The notes beneath the pieces were generated by a model. The model saw only the letters and a list, made by a program, of their open reading frames with translations. It had not been told where the DNA came from and searched no databases. A stretch of 64,000 nt of DNA from Microbacterium oxydans (GTDB lineage: Bacteria > Actinomycetota > Actinomycetes > Actinomycetales > Microbacteriaceae). The translations under genes were made by a program, and so were the position numbers. The DNA is taken from positions 186,001 to 250,000 of the forward strand of contig NZ_BJOG01000001.1 of the NCBI RefSeq assembly GCF_006540085.1. Reading direction: 5' to 3'. Shown here in pieces: positions 25,842 to 35,197 of this stretch. How positions within the stretch are numbered: the stretch's first letter is position 1; the number at the start of each line of letters is the position of its first letter.

Positions 25842-26319
25842 CGACCTCTACCCGCCGGCCCAGTATGGCTGGGGGTGGCTCCTGCTCGCGATCGGCATCC
25901 TCGCGCTGCTGGTGCTCGGTGCGTGGCTGTTGATCGCGCTCACGCGACCCCGTCGCACCCTCGCCACCGCGGACCCGAATGCCGGGCAGGCTCCGCTCAT
26001 CATCGACGTGCTGTCGCAGCTGCGCACCGAGTACCTGGCCCGAATCCAGCAGATCGAGACGGACTACCGGGAACGGCGCCTGTCGGCGCGGCAGGCGAAC
26101 GCCGAGTTGAGCAGGGTCGTGCGCGCCTTCGTGAACGAGTACAGCGGTCTGGAGGCGCCGGTTCTCGCGCTCGACGACCTGGTGGCACGCGGCGTCCACC
26201 CGGCTCTCATCGATGCGCTGGGCAGGCACTACTATCCGAGCATCTTCCGACCCGGCCCGGTGATCGACCCCGTGGCCGGCGCCGAAGCGGCGAGGACGGT
26301 GGTGCGCACATGGCACTAG
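25828..26319 (+). CDS. Single-span membrane protein of the MoxR/VWA operon
   Basis: 163 residues. One N-terminal membrane span (GWLLLAIGILALLVLGAWLLI) and a cytosolic helical tail with DYRERRLSARQANAELSRVV. It has no assigned domain that I can name with certainty, but a protein of this shape (DUF4381-like) usually sits at this position in MoxR/DUF58/VWA operons. It overlaps genes on both sides. Confidence 0.75.
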   Translation: MPGSDDLYPPAQYGWGWLLLAIGILALLVLGAWLLIALTRPRRTLATADPNAGQAPLIIDVLSQLRTEYLARIQQIETDYRERRLSARQANAELSRVVRAFVNEYSGLEAPVLALDDLVARGVHPALIDALGRHYYPSIFRPGPVIDPVAGAEAARTVVRTWH

Positions 26320-27296
26320 CGAACATCTGGATGCTGGTGGGCGCGGTCGCCGTCGTGCTGGTGGCGCTCGCGATCGGGCTCGTCCTCGGACTCCGACGGG
26401 AGGGGCGTGCCGGGGCCGGAGAGGCCGCCCGCGTCGCCCGCGCCGAACGCCTGCGCACACTGCCCTCGTTCCGCCGTGCCCTGACGCGAAGGGCACTCGC
26501 GTTGTCCGGCGTCCTCGCGCTCGGCGCGGCAGCCGCGATCGTGTCGGGGGTGGTTGCCGCGCGGCCGATGTCGGCGCAGACCGTGCAGCCCGTCAACACG
26601 AGCCGCGACATCATGCTGTGCCTCGACGTCTCCGGCTCCATGACCGAGGTCGACGTCGAGGTGCTGAACGTCTTCGACGAGCTGTTGGACAGCTTCGAGG
26701 GGGAGCGCATCGGCCTGACGATCTTCAACAGCTCGCCCGTGCAGATCTTCCCCCTCACCGACGACTACGACTTCGTCCGCGAGCACCTGGCCAGCATGAC
26801 CGAGAGCTTCGACTTCGTCGACCAGGTTCCGGAGCACTGGATCGGCACGCTCAACGGCAACGGCGCCTCCCTGATCGGCGACGGCCTCGCGGCGTGCGCG
26901 ATGGGCTTCGACCACCCGGACGATGAGCGTTCGCGCTCGGTGATCTTCGCCACCGACAACGAGGTCAACGGCGCCTCGATCGTGACGCTGGAGGAAGCCG
27001 CCGCCTACGCCGCCTCGAAGGACGTGCGCGTCTTCGCACTGAACCCCGTCCAGGGCAAGGACGCCGATGTGAGCGCCGAGCTCAGCGCGGCAGCAGAGGC
27101 GACGGGGGGCGCCGCATTCGGGCTGCGCGACACGACCACCGTCTCCGACATCGTGGACCAGGTGCAGGAGCAGGAGGCGACCGAGCTGCGCGGAGAGGCG
27201 CAGGTGGTCTGGACCGACACCCCGAACCTGTGGATCGTGGTGCTCTGCCTCAGCGTGCTCGGGTTCGTCGTGGTGCTGTGGAGGGTGCGACTGTGA
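26310..27296 (+). CDS. VWA domain membrane protein (BatA-like)
   Basis: 328 residues from ATG 26310, which overlaps the previous gene by 10 bases. Two N-terminal membrane spans are followed by a von Willebrand A domain with the metal-ion-dependent adhesion site LCLDVSGSM (DxSxS) and a later ATDNEVNG, then a C-terminal span (WIVVLCLSVLGFVVVLW). The domain likely faces outwards. Members of these operons help cells with membrane or envelope stress in other bacteria. Confidence 0.9.
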   Translation: MALANIWMLVGAVAVVLVALAIGLVLGLRREGRAGAGEAARVARAERLRTLPSFRRALTRRALALSGVLALGAAAAIVSGVVAARPMSAQTVQPVNTSRDIMLCLDVSGSMTEVDVEVLNVFDELLDSFEGERIGLTIFNSSPVQIFPLTDDYDFVREHLASMTESFDFVDQVPEHWIGTLNGNGASLIGDGLAACAMGFDHPDDERSRSVIFATDNEVNGASIVTLEEAAAYAASKDVRVFALNPVQGKDADVSAELSAAAEATGGAAFGLRDTTTVSDIVDQVQEQEATELRGEAQVVWTDTPNLWIVVLCLSVLGFVVVLWRVRL

Positions 27297-28333
27297 TCTT
27301 CCAACCCGTGCTCAACCCACTGCTGATCGCGCTGCTGTGCGCACCGGTCCTCGCCGTCGCCGTCTGGGTGCTTGTCCGTGCGCCGAAATCGGGCGGCGTG
27401 CCGATCGCGGACGGGCGCGCACTCGCCGGGCATCGTGCGCTGTGGGCCATGCGGCTGCTGCTGGTGCTCGCCTGCGTCGCGCTCCTGCTTCGTCCCGGCA
27501 TTCCCGGCGGAGCCACGCAGACCCTCGCGACCGACACCGACATCGTGTTGGTGGTCGACACCACGGCGAGCATCGTGGCCGAGGACTGGGGCGACGGGGA
27601 ACCGCGGCTCGACGGCATCCGCGAGGACGTGCGCGCGCTCGTGGAGGAGTACCCGGGGGCACGCTTCGCGCTCATCACCTCGGATGCCGCCGCCCAGCTG
27701 CGGGTTCCCCTGACCACGGACACCACCGCGCTCTTGGGTTCGCTGCAGGTGCTGCGCCCCGAGGTCACCAGCCAGTCACGCGGAAGCTCGATCGGCATCG
27801 CCGCTCCGCTGCTTTCCGAGACGCTCGCGTCGGCGGCCGAGTCGTCTCCCGACCGCTCGCGCATGGTGTTCTACTTCGGCGACGGAGAGCAGACGGTCGA
27901 CACGCCGCCGGAGTCGTTCAGCGCAAGCGAGAAGTACACCGATTCGGGAGCCGTGTTCGGCTACGGCACAGCCGAGGGCGGGCCGATGCGCATCACCACG
28001 GGCGGCGTCTCGGATCAGGGAGGCGACTACATCCAGTACCAGGGCGCCGATGCGCTCTCGGTGATCGACGAGTCGACCCTCGAGACGATCGCCGACGACC
28101 TCGGTGTGGAGTACTCGCATCGGACGGCGGACACCGCGCCCGTGCTTCCCGCTGCCCCGTCCACCACCACCGACTACGCCGATTCGGGCGAGGTCGGCAA
28201 CGTCATCGAGCTGTACTGGATCGCCGCGCTCGTCGCCCTGGCCATCCTGGGCGTGGAGCTCGGGCGGGCGACCCTGCTGATCGCGCGACTGCGGCATCTC
28301 CGTGCTCCTCGGTCCGACGCAGCAGCGCGATAG
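27293..28333 (+). CDS. Second VWA domain membrane protein (BatB-like)
   Basis: 346 residues from GTG 27293 in a GTGA overlap. Two N-terminal spans, a VWA domain with VVDTTASI (a DxTxS site where Ser is Thr), and a C-terminal span (LYWIAALVALAILGVEL). The next MoxR-operon partner, a TPR-like protein, usually follows directly; here it lies 3.9 kb downstream beyond the surface-protein gene. Confidence 0.88.
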   Translation: MIFQPVLNPLLIALLCAPVLAVAVWVLVRAPKSGGVPIADGRALAGHRALWAMRLLLVLACVALLLRPGIPGGATQTLATDTDIVLVVDTTASIVAEDWGDGEPRLDGIREDVRALVEEYPGARFALITSDAAAQLRVPLTTDTTALLGSLQVLRPEVTSQSRGSSIGIAAPLLSETLASAAESSPDRSRMVFYFGDGEQTVDTPPESFSASEKYTDSGAVFGYGTAEGGPMRITTGGVSDQGGDYIQYQGADALSVIDESTLETIADDLGVEYSHRTADTAPVLPAAPSTTTDYADSGEVGNVIELYWIAALVALAILGVELGRATLLIARLRHLRAPRSDAAAR

Positions 28334-28388
28334 CGAGCAGCCCTTCCATCTGGAAGCTGACACTCAGCAACCTCCGGATATCGGATGC

Positions 28389-28530
28389 TATTGTTTTACA
28401 CGTCGCGGACTATCTCGGACGCGACGGGGGTTCGCAGATGCGATCCGACCGCGGAGTCACATGAGCTTGGGGAAGCTCCCGCGGTCGTTTCACGCTGCGA
28501 TGTCATGTCGACTCTCACGTCGGCATCAGA
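28389..28530 (+). other. Hairpin-rich leader upstream of the surface protein
   Basis: Several stems follow one another: GTCGCG (28402-28407) with CGCGAC (28420-28425); TCGCA (28432-28436) with TGCGA (28439-28443); GACCGCGG (28447-28454) with CCGCGGTC (28479-28486) enclosing GAGCTT-GGGG-AAGCTC (28463-28478). A TATTGT at 28389-28394 could be a -10. The region is plainly lower in GC than its surroundings. It could be a cis-regulatory RNA; I do not recognise a known riboswitch. Confidence 0.45.
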
Positions 28531-28548
28531 TCACTGGGGAAGCAAAAC

Positions 28549-31500
28549 ATGGGGAACAAGCGTGTTCTGAAGCGCGCCCGAAAGACCGTCATCGCGACGG
28601 TCGTCGGAGCCTTGGTCGTCAGCGGGCTCGTGTCGTTCGGTGGTGGAGCCGCCGTGGCTGCCGACGCACCGCCGACGTTGCCACCGCTGCTGCAGCGTGA
28701 TGACAACGTCGTCACGTCGGATCCGATTCCGACGGTGCAGATCGACAACGGGTACGTCTGGGCGCAGACGACCATCGGCTCGACCGTGTACGCCGTCGGC
28801 AAGTTCGACAACGCCCGCGAGCCGAAGGCGAAGCCCGGCACCGCGCTCACAGCACGGTCGAACGTGCTCGCGTACGACATCAACACCGGCGCGCTCCTTC
28901 CGTTCGCCCCCACGGTCAACGGGGTGATCAAGGCCGTCGCCGCCTCCCCCGACGGCAGCCGCATCTACATCGGCGGCTCGTTCAACAAGGTCAACGGCAA
29001 AGACCGGTGGAACATCGCAGCCATCGACGCGAAGACCGGCGAGCTCGTGCCCGGCTTCATCCCCTCCATCGGCGGATCAGGCGTCTACGCGCTGGCGACT
29101 TCGGGCACGAGCGTCTACGCCGGCGGTCTGTTCTCGCAGGCCAACGGCACCGCGCGGAAGAACCTCAGCGCGTTCAACACCGCCAACGGAGCACTCCTCC
29201 CCTGGGCACCTCAGACCGATCAGCAGGTCGACGCCCTCGTGATGGACCCGGCCGGGATCGACACGATCATCGGCGGACGCTTCTCGCAGATCAACGGCGA
29301 CACGGGGCTGCGCGGCATCGGTGCCGTCGACAAGGTCACCGGCGCAGTCGACACCGCATGGGAGCTTCCCGACACGGTCAAGAACGGTGTGGGCACGGGC
29401 CCTTCCGCGGGAAAGTCCGGAATCTTCGGCCTCGCGACCGATGCCACCGGGGTCTACGGCACAGGCTGGGCGTACGCGAACGCCGATGTCGCCAACCTCG
29501 AAGGGACGTTCGCTGCTGAAGCCGGGACGGGCAAGGTCCGCTGGATCGCGGACTGCCTCGGTGACCACTACGGCGTCTACTCCACCGGCAAGGTCATCTA
29601 CACCACCAGCCACACTCACGCCTGCAGCACCATGGGCCTGCACCCGGAGCAGTCGCCGCGCACACACCGCTACTCCGAGGCCTTCACCGCCGATGCGCGC
29701 GGGACGCTCGGCACTCAGCCGGCGACGCCCCAGTACAAGGACTGGGCCGGAACGCCCGCGCCCTCTCCCTACGTGTGGACGCCCGACTGGGCTGTCGGTA
29801 CCACGACCGGACTCGGCCAGGCCGGGTTGTCGATCACCGGCACGGGCAACATGATCTCCATCGGCGGCGAGTTCCGCTCCGTCAACAACGGACAGTTCGA
29901 AGGGCTCGTCCGCTTCTCGACCACGCCTCCCGAGGGCCCGAAGGACGGACCCCGCCTCTCCGGCGAGAAGTGGGTGCCGACCGCGACTTCGCTCGTCCCC
30001 GGCCGCGTGAAGGTCACGATTCCCGCCAACTGGGACCGTGACGACCTCACGCTCACATACGAGCTGCGCCGCGCCGGCTCGACCACGCCGTTGTTCACCA
30101 CGAAGATGGACTCCACCTGGTGGAACCTGCCAGCGGTGACCTTCGAAGACACGACAGCGCCGGCAGGTTCACAGCAGCAATACACGTTCACGGCCACGGA
30201 CAGCAACGGCCACACGGTCGCGAGCAGGACGACGACTGCCACGGTGGCCGAGTCCACTCCGGCGTACTCCAACGCCGTGCTCGCTGACGGCCCCGAGTTG
30301 TACTACCCATTGGGAACCGTCGCACAGGATGTGGCGGGAACGAACAGTCCGATCCTCCGCTCAGGAGCAACTCCTCAGTCGTCAGGTGTGCCGAAGGGCG
30401 TAGCCGGTGCGACAGCTCTCGACGGCACAGTGACCGGGCGAGTCGACACGACCACGAAGGTCGCGGCGCCCTCGTCGTTCTCGGCCGAGCTGTGGTTCCA
30501 GACCTCGACGACCAGCGGCGGGTTGTTGTTCGACTTCCAGAGCTCGGCCACCGTGCTCTCGAAGAACTTCGACCGAACCGTCTACATGTCAGACGACGGG
30601 CGCCTGAACTTCGGGGTCTACAACGACGGCACGAAGGTTCTCACGACCGCGACGGCATACAACGACAACCGCTGGCATCATGTCGTCGCGTCGGTGAGCC
30701 CCGACGGAATGAAGCTCTTCATCGACGGGAAAGCTCGACGGACACCTCCCCGGAGTGACCAAGGCGCAGGACTACAACGGCTTCTGGAAGATCGGCAACG
30801 GCAACCTGACCGGCTGGGCGAACGCACCGAAGACGACTCCCCTCCTCGGCAACGTCGATGAGTTCGCGGTCTACCCGTATGGCCTGACCGCGGGACAGAT
30901 CAAGACCCACTACAGCGTCGGAAACGGCTCCACAGCCCCCGTCGCCGCCTATACGGCAACGGCGACCGGGCTCGACGCGACCTTCGACGCGAGCTCCTCA
31001 GTACCCCCTGGCTCTACGACGATCGCGGAGTACCGATGGGACTTCGGTGACGGTTCGACCGCGGCCGGCAAGACTGCGGCGCACACTTATGCGGCGCCCG
31101 GAACCTTTGAGGTCAAGCTGACGGTCACCGACAGCCAGGGACTCGTGGGATCCATCAAGAAGCCGGTTCTCATCCAAGGAGCCAACGTGGCGCCCACCGC
31201 ATCGTTCACACTCTCCGCGTCGGGGCTGACCATCACGGCCGACGCCTCGGCATCGTCCGACCCCGATGGCACGATCAGCAACTACAGCTGGAACTGGGGC
31301 GACGGCACGACCGGCGAAGGCGCGAAGGCGAACCACACCTACGCGACGGCAGGCACGCGCACCGTCACCCTCACCGTGACCGACGACCTGGGCGGCGTGA
31401 CAACCACCACCAGGGAGGCCGTCGTGACGGCGCCTGCACCGCTCGCGAGCGATGAGTTCGAGCACCCTTCCACTCGCGGCTGGGGTAATGCCATCGTGGG

Positions 31501-32056
31501 CGGCGCCTGGAAGATCGCAGGTGGAACGACGACGACGACCACAGTCGCCGACGGTTTCGGGAAGCTGAATCTGGCCGCAGGCGACACCCGGCACGCGACG
31601 CTGAACACGCCGTCGATTCCGAGCCCGGCTCTGGAGACGACCTTCCGCCTCGACCAGGCTCCCGCCGCGGGTGGTGCCTACATCGGCGTCATCGCACGGG
31701 ACTCGACCGCCGGGAAGTACCTCGTTCGCGCGTGGCTCCGCCCCGACGGAACGATCTGGCTCGTCGCGCACCGCGACGGCACCGTGCTCGCCACCCAGGC
31801 CGTGTCCGGGCTCGCCTTCGCGGCGAACACCTCGTACACGCTCAAGGTCACGGTGACGGGCACAGCACAGGCGTCGATCAAGGCGAAGATCTGGGCGACC
31901 GGAACGACAGAGCCGACCGACTGGCAGCTCAAGGCGACCGACAACACGCCTCTGCAGCCCGGGGGTGGGGTTGGCCTGAGCGGCAACCGCTCCGGTAGCT
32001 CGACTGCCGCGGCAATCGTGTCCTTCGATTCCTTCCGCGTCACCGCGGCCGAGTAG
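28549..32056 (+). pseudogene. Frameshifted surface protein with beta-propeller, LamG and PKD domains
   Basis: A signal peptide (RKTVIATVVGALVVSGLVS, cleavage near AVAA) starts a secreted protein: an N-terminal propeller of GGSFNKVNG-like blades (about residues 50-450), a Fn3-like section, a LamG/concanavalin-like domain, two PKD domains (WDFGDGS and WNWGDGT motifs) and a C-terminal jelly-roll-like domain. The reading frame breaks in the LamG domain: in GGGAAAG at 30727-30733 one extra A converts Gly-Lys-Leu-Asp-Gly into Gly-Lys-Ala-Arg-Arg. Removing one base gives a continuous 1168-residue protein to the stop at 32056. The two pieces are 28549-30861 and a frame continuing from about 30730. 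Could be a real phase-variable or decayed gene or an assembly error. Confidence 0.85.
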
Positions 32057-32086
32057 CGCTCGGGGACGGGCATCGTCCCTCCTCAT

Positions 32087-32123
32087 GATTCAGCCGGCCT
32101 CGGCACCCGAGGTCGGCTGAATC
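32087..32123. terminator. Strong hairpin terminator after the surface protein
   Basis: Arms 32087-32103 and 32107-32123 (17 bases, one mismatch) with a 3-base loop CAC, 31 bases past the surface protein stop. No T-tract follows. Confidence 0.8.
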
Positions 32124-32226
32124 GCATCCTGAGGATCCCCGGATAGGATGTTCAGCGCTTCGTCCTGCCGCTTCGGGGACCAGAATCCTCGCGCTGAGCA
32201 GTCGTCGATCGGTAAGGGGGTTGGGC

Positions 32227-33018
32227 GTGACAGATCCGTCGGCACCCTCGACGACCGAGGTCGGACCCTCGACCACCACCGCCCGGGCGGCCGACCGCGC
32301 CGCCGCCCTTCTCCGGTCCAACCGCCACCGTCGCCGCGTCCGCCGCTGGGTGGCGATCGGGACGATTCCGCTCACACTCGCCGCGCTTCTCTTCGTGGGC
32401 AAGCTGCTGAGCATGTACGCCTTCGCGCACCAGGCCATCACCGCCTACGTCGTCGACGACTTCGCCGGCGCTGAGGCCTCCGCGCGTGGACAGGACTTCC
32501 TCAACTGGTTCGAGCCGTACAAGGCGCCCTTCAACATCGGCACGGCACTCGGTGCGGCCGAGCAACTCCCCGAAGCCCGTGTCCAGCTCGAAGAGGCGCT
32601 CGACCTCGCGACCGGCCTCGAAGTGTGCGCGGTGCGGATCAACCTCGCGCTGATCATCGAACGCATGGGCGATGCGGCCCGTGCGGACGGCGACGGCACG
32701 GGCGCAGCGGCGCTCTACGGCGAGGCGCTCGGAATCACCGCCGACACCCCGGAGGAATGCCGCAGCGACGAGGCACAGCAGCAGTCCCCCGACCCGCAGC
32801 GCGACATGTCCGACTCCCTCGACGGCACGGCGGACCGGCTGAAGCAGAAGCAGCAGGAGGAGCAGCAGCCCCAACCGCAGCCACAGACCGGCGAGAAGGA
32901 GCAGCCCTCCGAGGACAAGCTGAAGGGCCTCCAGGACAAGCTCGAGCAGGGCACGCAGGAGCGTGACCAGCAGCAGGGCGACGACCCCGGTGGCTCGGGG
33001 ACGGAGAAGCCGTGGTGA
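32227..33018 (+). CDS. Membrane protein with TPR-like repeats and Gln-rich tail
   Basis: 263 residues from GTG 32227 with AAGGGGG upstream. One membrane span (WVAIGTIPLTLAALLFVGKLL), a helical region with paired YKAPFNIGTALGAAEQLPEA and LALIIERMGDAARADG repeats that look like TPRs, then a Gln/Lys/Glu-rich tail (KQKQQEEQQPQPQPQ). This is the kind of protein that usually closes MoxR/VWA operons; here it is separated from them. It overlaps the next gene. Confidence 0.8.
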   Translation: MTDPSAPSTTEVGPSTTTARAADRAAALLRSNRHRRRVRRWVAIGTIPLTLAALLFVGKLLSMYAFAHQAITAYVVDDFAGAEASARGQDFLNWFEPYKAPFNIGTALGAAEQLPEARVQLEEALDLATGLEVCAVRINLALIIERMGDAARADGDGTGAAALYGEALGITADTPEECRSDEAQQQSPDPQRDMSDSLDGTADRLKQKQQEEQQPQPQPQTGEKEQPSEDKLKGLQDKLEQGTQERDQQQGDDPGGSGTEKPW

Positions 33019-34118
33019 GCGACCACGAGAGGCAGCGCGCTCGCTACCTCTCGGGCACCGAGGGCGCTCCCCCCGTTCCTCCGCCCGGGGGGTATCGCGG
33101 GGCGCGTCGTGAGGCCTGGGGATCGACGCCCGCCCCGCCCGTGGCGGTTTCCATGCCTGCGGAGGAGCCGAAACAGCCCGCGAACGCCCTCGGCTGGATC
33201 GCCCTCACCGCATCCATCCTCTTCGCGCTCATCCTGCTCGGCACCTTCGTCGCCGGCGGCACCGACCTCCTCTACGGGGTCACGATGCTCGCACTGCAGC
33301 TCGTGGTCGCCGGCGTGATCATCGCGGCGCTTTTCTCCGTGCGCGGACGGAAGCTCGGGGCGATCGGCCTGGTCATCGCGATCCTGTTCAACGTCGCGAC
33401 GGTCGGCGGCATGAGCGCACTGCAGACCTCGGCCTCGGGCAACTACGAGGGCACGAAGACGGCCGCCCAGAGGCACGCGGAAGCCTATCCCGGGATCAAG
33501 GGCACCGATCCGCAGAAGGCGTTGTCTCAGCAGTCGCTCGACGAGGTGCGTGCGCAGACCGAGACGCTGTTCGCCGACATCCGGGCGCGACTCACCGACG
33601 AGTTCGGCTTCACCTGGACGCAGGTGGGCGATGAAGACCTGCGCCCGGAGCGCAACGGCTACGGCGGGGAGTCGATGCTGGTCGAGTTCACCTCCGCCGC
33701 CTGGGCGACCAACGAGCCTGTCCAGGGCTACGACCGAAAGCGCGCCGTGATGGCCGTGATCAGTGAGGTGGTCGTCGACCACGGGCTGTGGGACCTGTAC
33801 TCGTTCAATGATCCCGCGGTGTCGGGCATCGACCCCGCGATGATCGCGAAGCTGTACGGCAGCGACGACCCGCGCACGCAGACCACGTGGGAGTACTACA
33901 CCGAGAACTTCCCCGACCCTCTCCGCTTCTACGCCACGATCAATGACCTCTCGAACGATTCGGACGGCGGCTTCCGCACGGCACGGGAGGCGCAGAACGC
34001 GCGCACCGGCGAGCCGCTGGAAGGGCTCCAGCTGACGGCGATCGCGAGCGGGGTGCTCAGCGAGGCGGATCGTGCCGAGTTCCAGGAGAAGCTGAAGGAC
34101 TACCCCGGCTTCGAGTGA
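33015..34118 (+). CDS. Hypothetical membrane protein, four-span N-terminal half
   Basis: 367 residues from GTG 33015 (GTGA overlap). A Pro-rich head leads to three or four membrane spans (LGWIALTASILFALILLGTF, LYGVTMLALQLVVAGVIIAA, LGAIGLVIAILFNVATVGG), then about 230 soluble residues with no family I recognise. A DUF4190-like membrane block is possible. Probably co-transcribed with the TPR protein. Confidence 0.75.
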   Translation: MSDHERQRARYLSGTEGAPPVPPPGGYRGARREAWGSTPAPPVAVSMPAEEPKQPANALGWIALTASILFALILLGTFVAGGTDLLYGVTMLALQLVVAGVIIAALFSVRGRKLGAIGLVIAILFNVATVGGMSALQTSASGNYEGTKTAAQRHAEAYPGIKGTDPQKALSQQSLDEVRAQTETLFADIRARLTDEFGFTWTQVGDEDLRPERNGYGGESMLVEFTSAAWATNEPVQGYDRKRAVMAVISEVVVDHGLWDLYSFNDPAVSGIDPAMIAKLYGSDDPRTQTTWEYYTENFPDPLRFYATINDLSNDSDGGFRTAREAQNARTGEPLEGLQLTAIASGVLSEADRAEFQEKLKDYPGFE

Positions 34119-34134
34119 AGCGCTCGACGGCCGT

Positions 34135-35130
34135 TCAGGAGCCGAGGGTCAAGAGCATCCGCGCCACCACGTACCTGGCGTGGCCGCGGGACGTGCGCGG
34201 GTCATACCCGAGCGCATCGACGAGCACGCTCAGGCGTTCCTGCACGCTGGAGTGGTGCCGCCCGAGCCGCGCGGCTGCGGCGCGCACGCTCCGTTCCTCG
34301 CTGACGGCGTCGAGAAGCTCCCGACTGCGCTCATCGAGTGCCGCGAGTGCCGCCGCATCAGGGTGGAGGGGCCCCCGCCCCGCAGCCTCGGCGACGAGCA
34401 GCAGACCACCGAGGTCGGCGGCATCGACCACCGGCTCCTCCGGGCTGGTCAGTCGCACGGCCACGAGCGCCGACGCCCACGACGCGGGAAGACCCTCCGC
34501 CGGGCCGACGATGCCGAGCCCCAACCGCAGGTCGACACGGTGCGGCCAGGCATCGACGGGCTGCATCTCGGCGTCGAGGATCGTCGCTCGCGTCAGGCCG
34601 TGCCGGGTGGCGACGACAGCCGAGGGATGCACCGGCAGCGGAGCGGGGTCGGGAGGAGAGGCGACGAGCCGCAGGGAGTCCGCAGCGATGCGGAGTCGAG
34701 GCAGTGCCGCTGCCCTCTCCTCCGCACCGGCATAGGAGCTGATGGCGAGTTCGACCGCGCTCTCGGGGCCGACCGATCGGCGCGCCCTGATGATCCCGAG
34801 GGCAAGACTGAGCCGTTCCAGGATCATCGCGTCGTTCGTGTGCGCATCGCCTTCGCGCTCGATCCAGGCGACCGCATCCGGTCCGCTCTCCCGTACCGGC
34901 CAGGAGTGAGACGGCTCGACGGGATCGATGCGCACCCCGTCGGCCCGCACACGCATGATCTGTCTGCCGTCACGCTGTCCGACGGTCGCGCCGCTCAGCA
35001 CCGCCGCACCTCGCAGCATGCTCTCGACACCCACGGAGCGGGCGACCAGGGCGTCGAAGTAGGTGACGACCTTGAGCGTCTCGCTCGCATCCGGGTCGAG
35101 GGCGGTGAGACGCCCCAGCAGATCTTGCAT
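34135..35130 (-). CDS. PucR/CdaR-type transcriptional regulator
   Basis: 331 residues. The C-terminus carries a helix-turn-helix typical of the PucR family (RSVRAAAARLGRHHSSVQERLSVL, GYDPRTSRGHARYVVARMLL), with a long N-terminal region of no clear domain. I used ATG 35130 because GGAG lies 6 bases upstream; ATG 35142 would add four residues. It follows the esterase gene by 67 bases on the same strand, with a CCACCC-TATG-GGGTGG dyad between them, so it likely regulates that gene. Confidence 0.82.
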   Translation of the reverse strand: MQDLLGRLTALDPDASETLKVVTYFDALVARSVGVESMLRGAAVLSGATVGQRDGRQIMRVRADGVRIDPVEPSHSWPVRESGPDAVAWIEREGDAHTNDAMILERLSLALGIIRARRSVGPESAVELAISSYAGAEERAAALPRLRIAADSLRLVASPPDPAPLPVHPSAVVATRHGLTRATILDAEMQPVDAWPHRVDLRLGLGIVGPAEGLPASWASALVAVRLTSPEEPVVDAADLGGLLLVAEAAGRGPLHPDAAALAALDERSRELLDAVSEERSVRAAAARLGRHHSSVQERLSVLVDALGYDPRTSRGHARYVVARMLLTLGS

Positions 35131-35154
35131 GTCGGGCTCCATCGCACGGGGATT

Positions 35155-35170
35155 CCACCCTATGGGGTGG
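35155..35170. promoter_or_regulatory. CCACCC-N4-GGGTGG dyad, candidate operator
   Basis: The 16-base palindrome lies in the short gap upstream of the PucR-type gene and after the esterase stop. It could be an autoregulatory site or an internal attenuator. Confidence 0.4.
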
Positions 35171-35197
35171 GAGTTCCCTCTTCCGGTCGACGCGGGC

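Noticed and set aside
28389..28530. c-di-AMP (ydaO) riboswitch
   Set aside because: The leader is structured, but the conserved ydaO sequence blocks are not visible, so I report only an unidentified structured leader.
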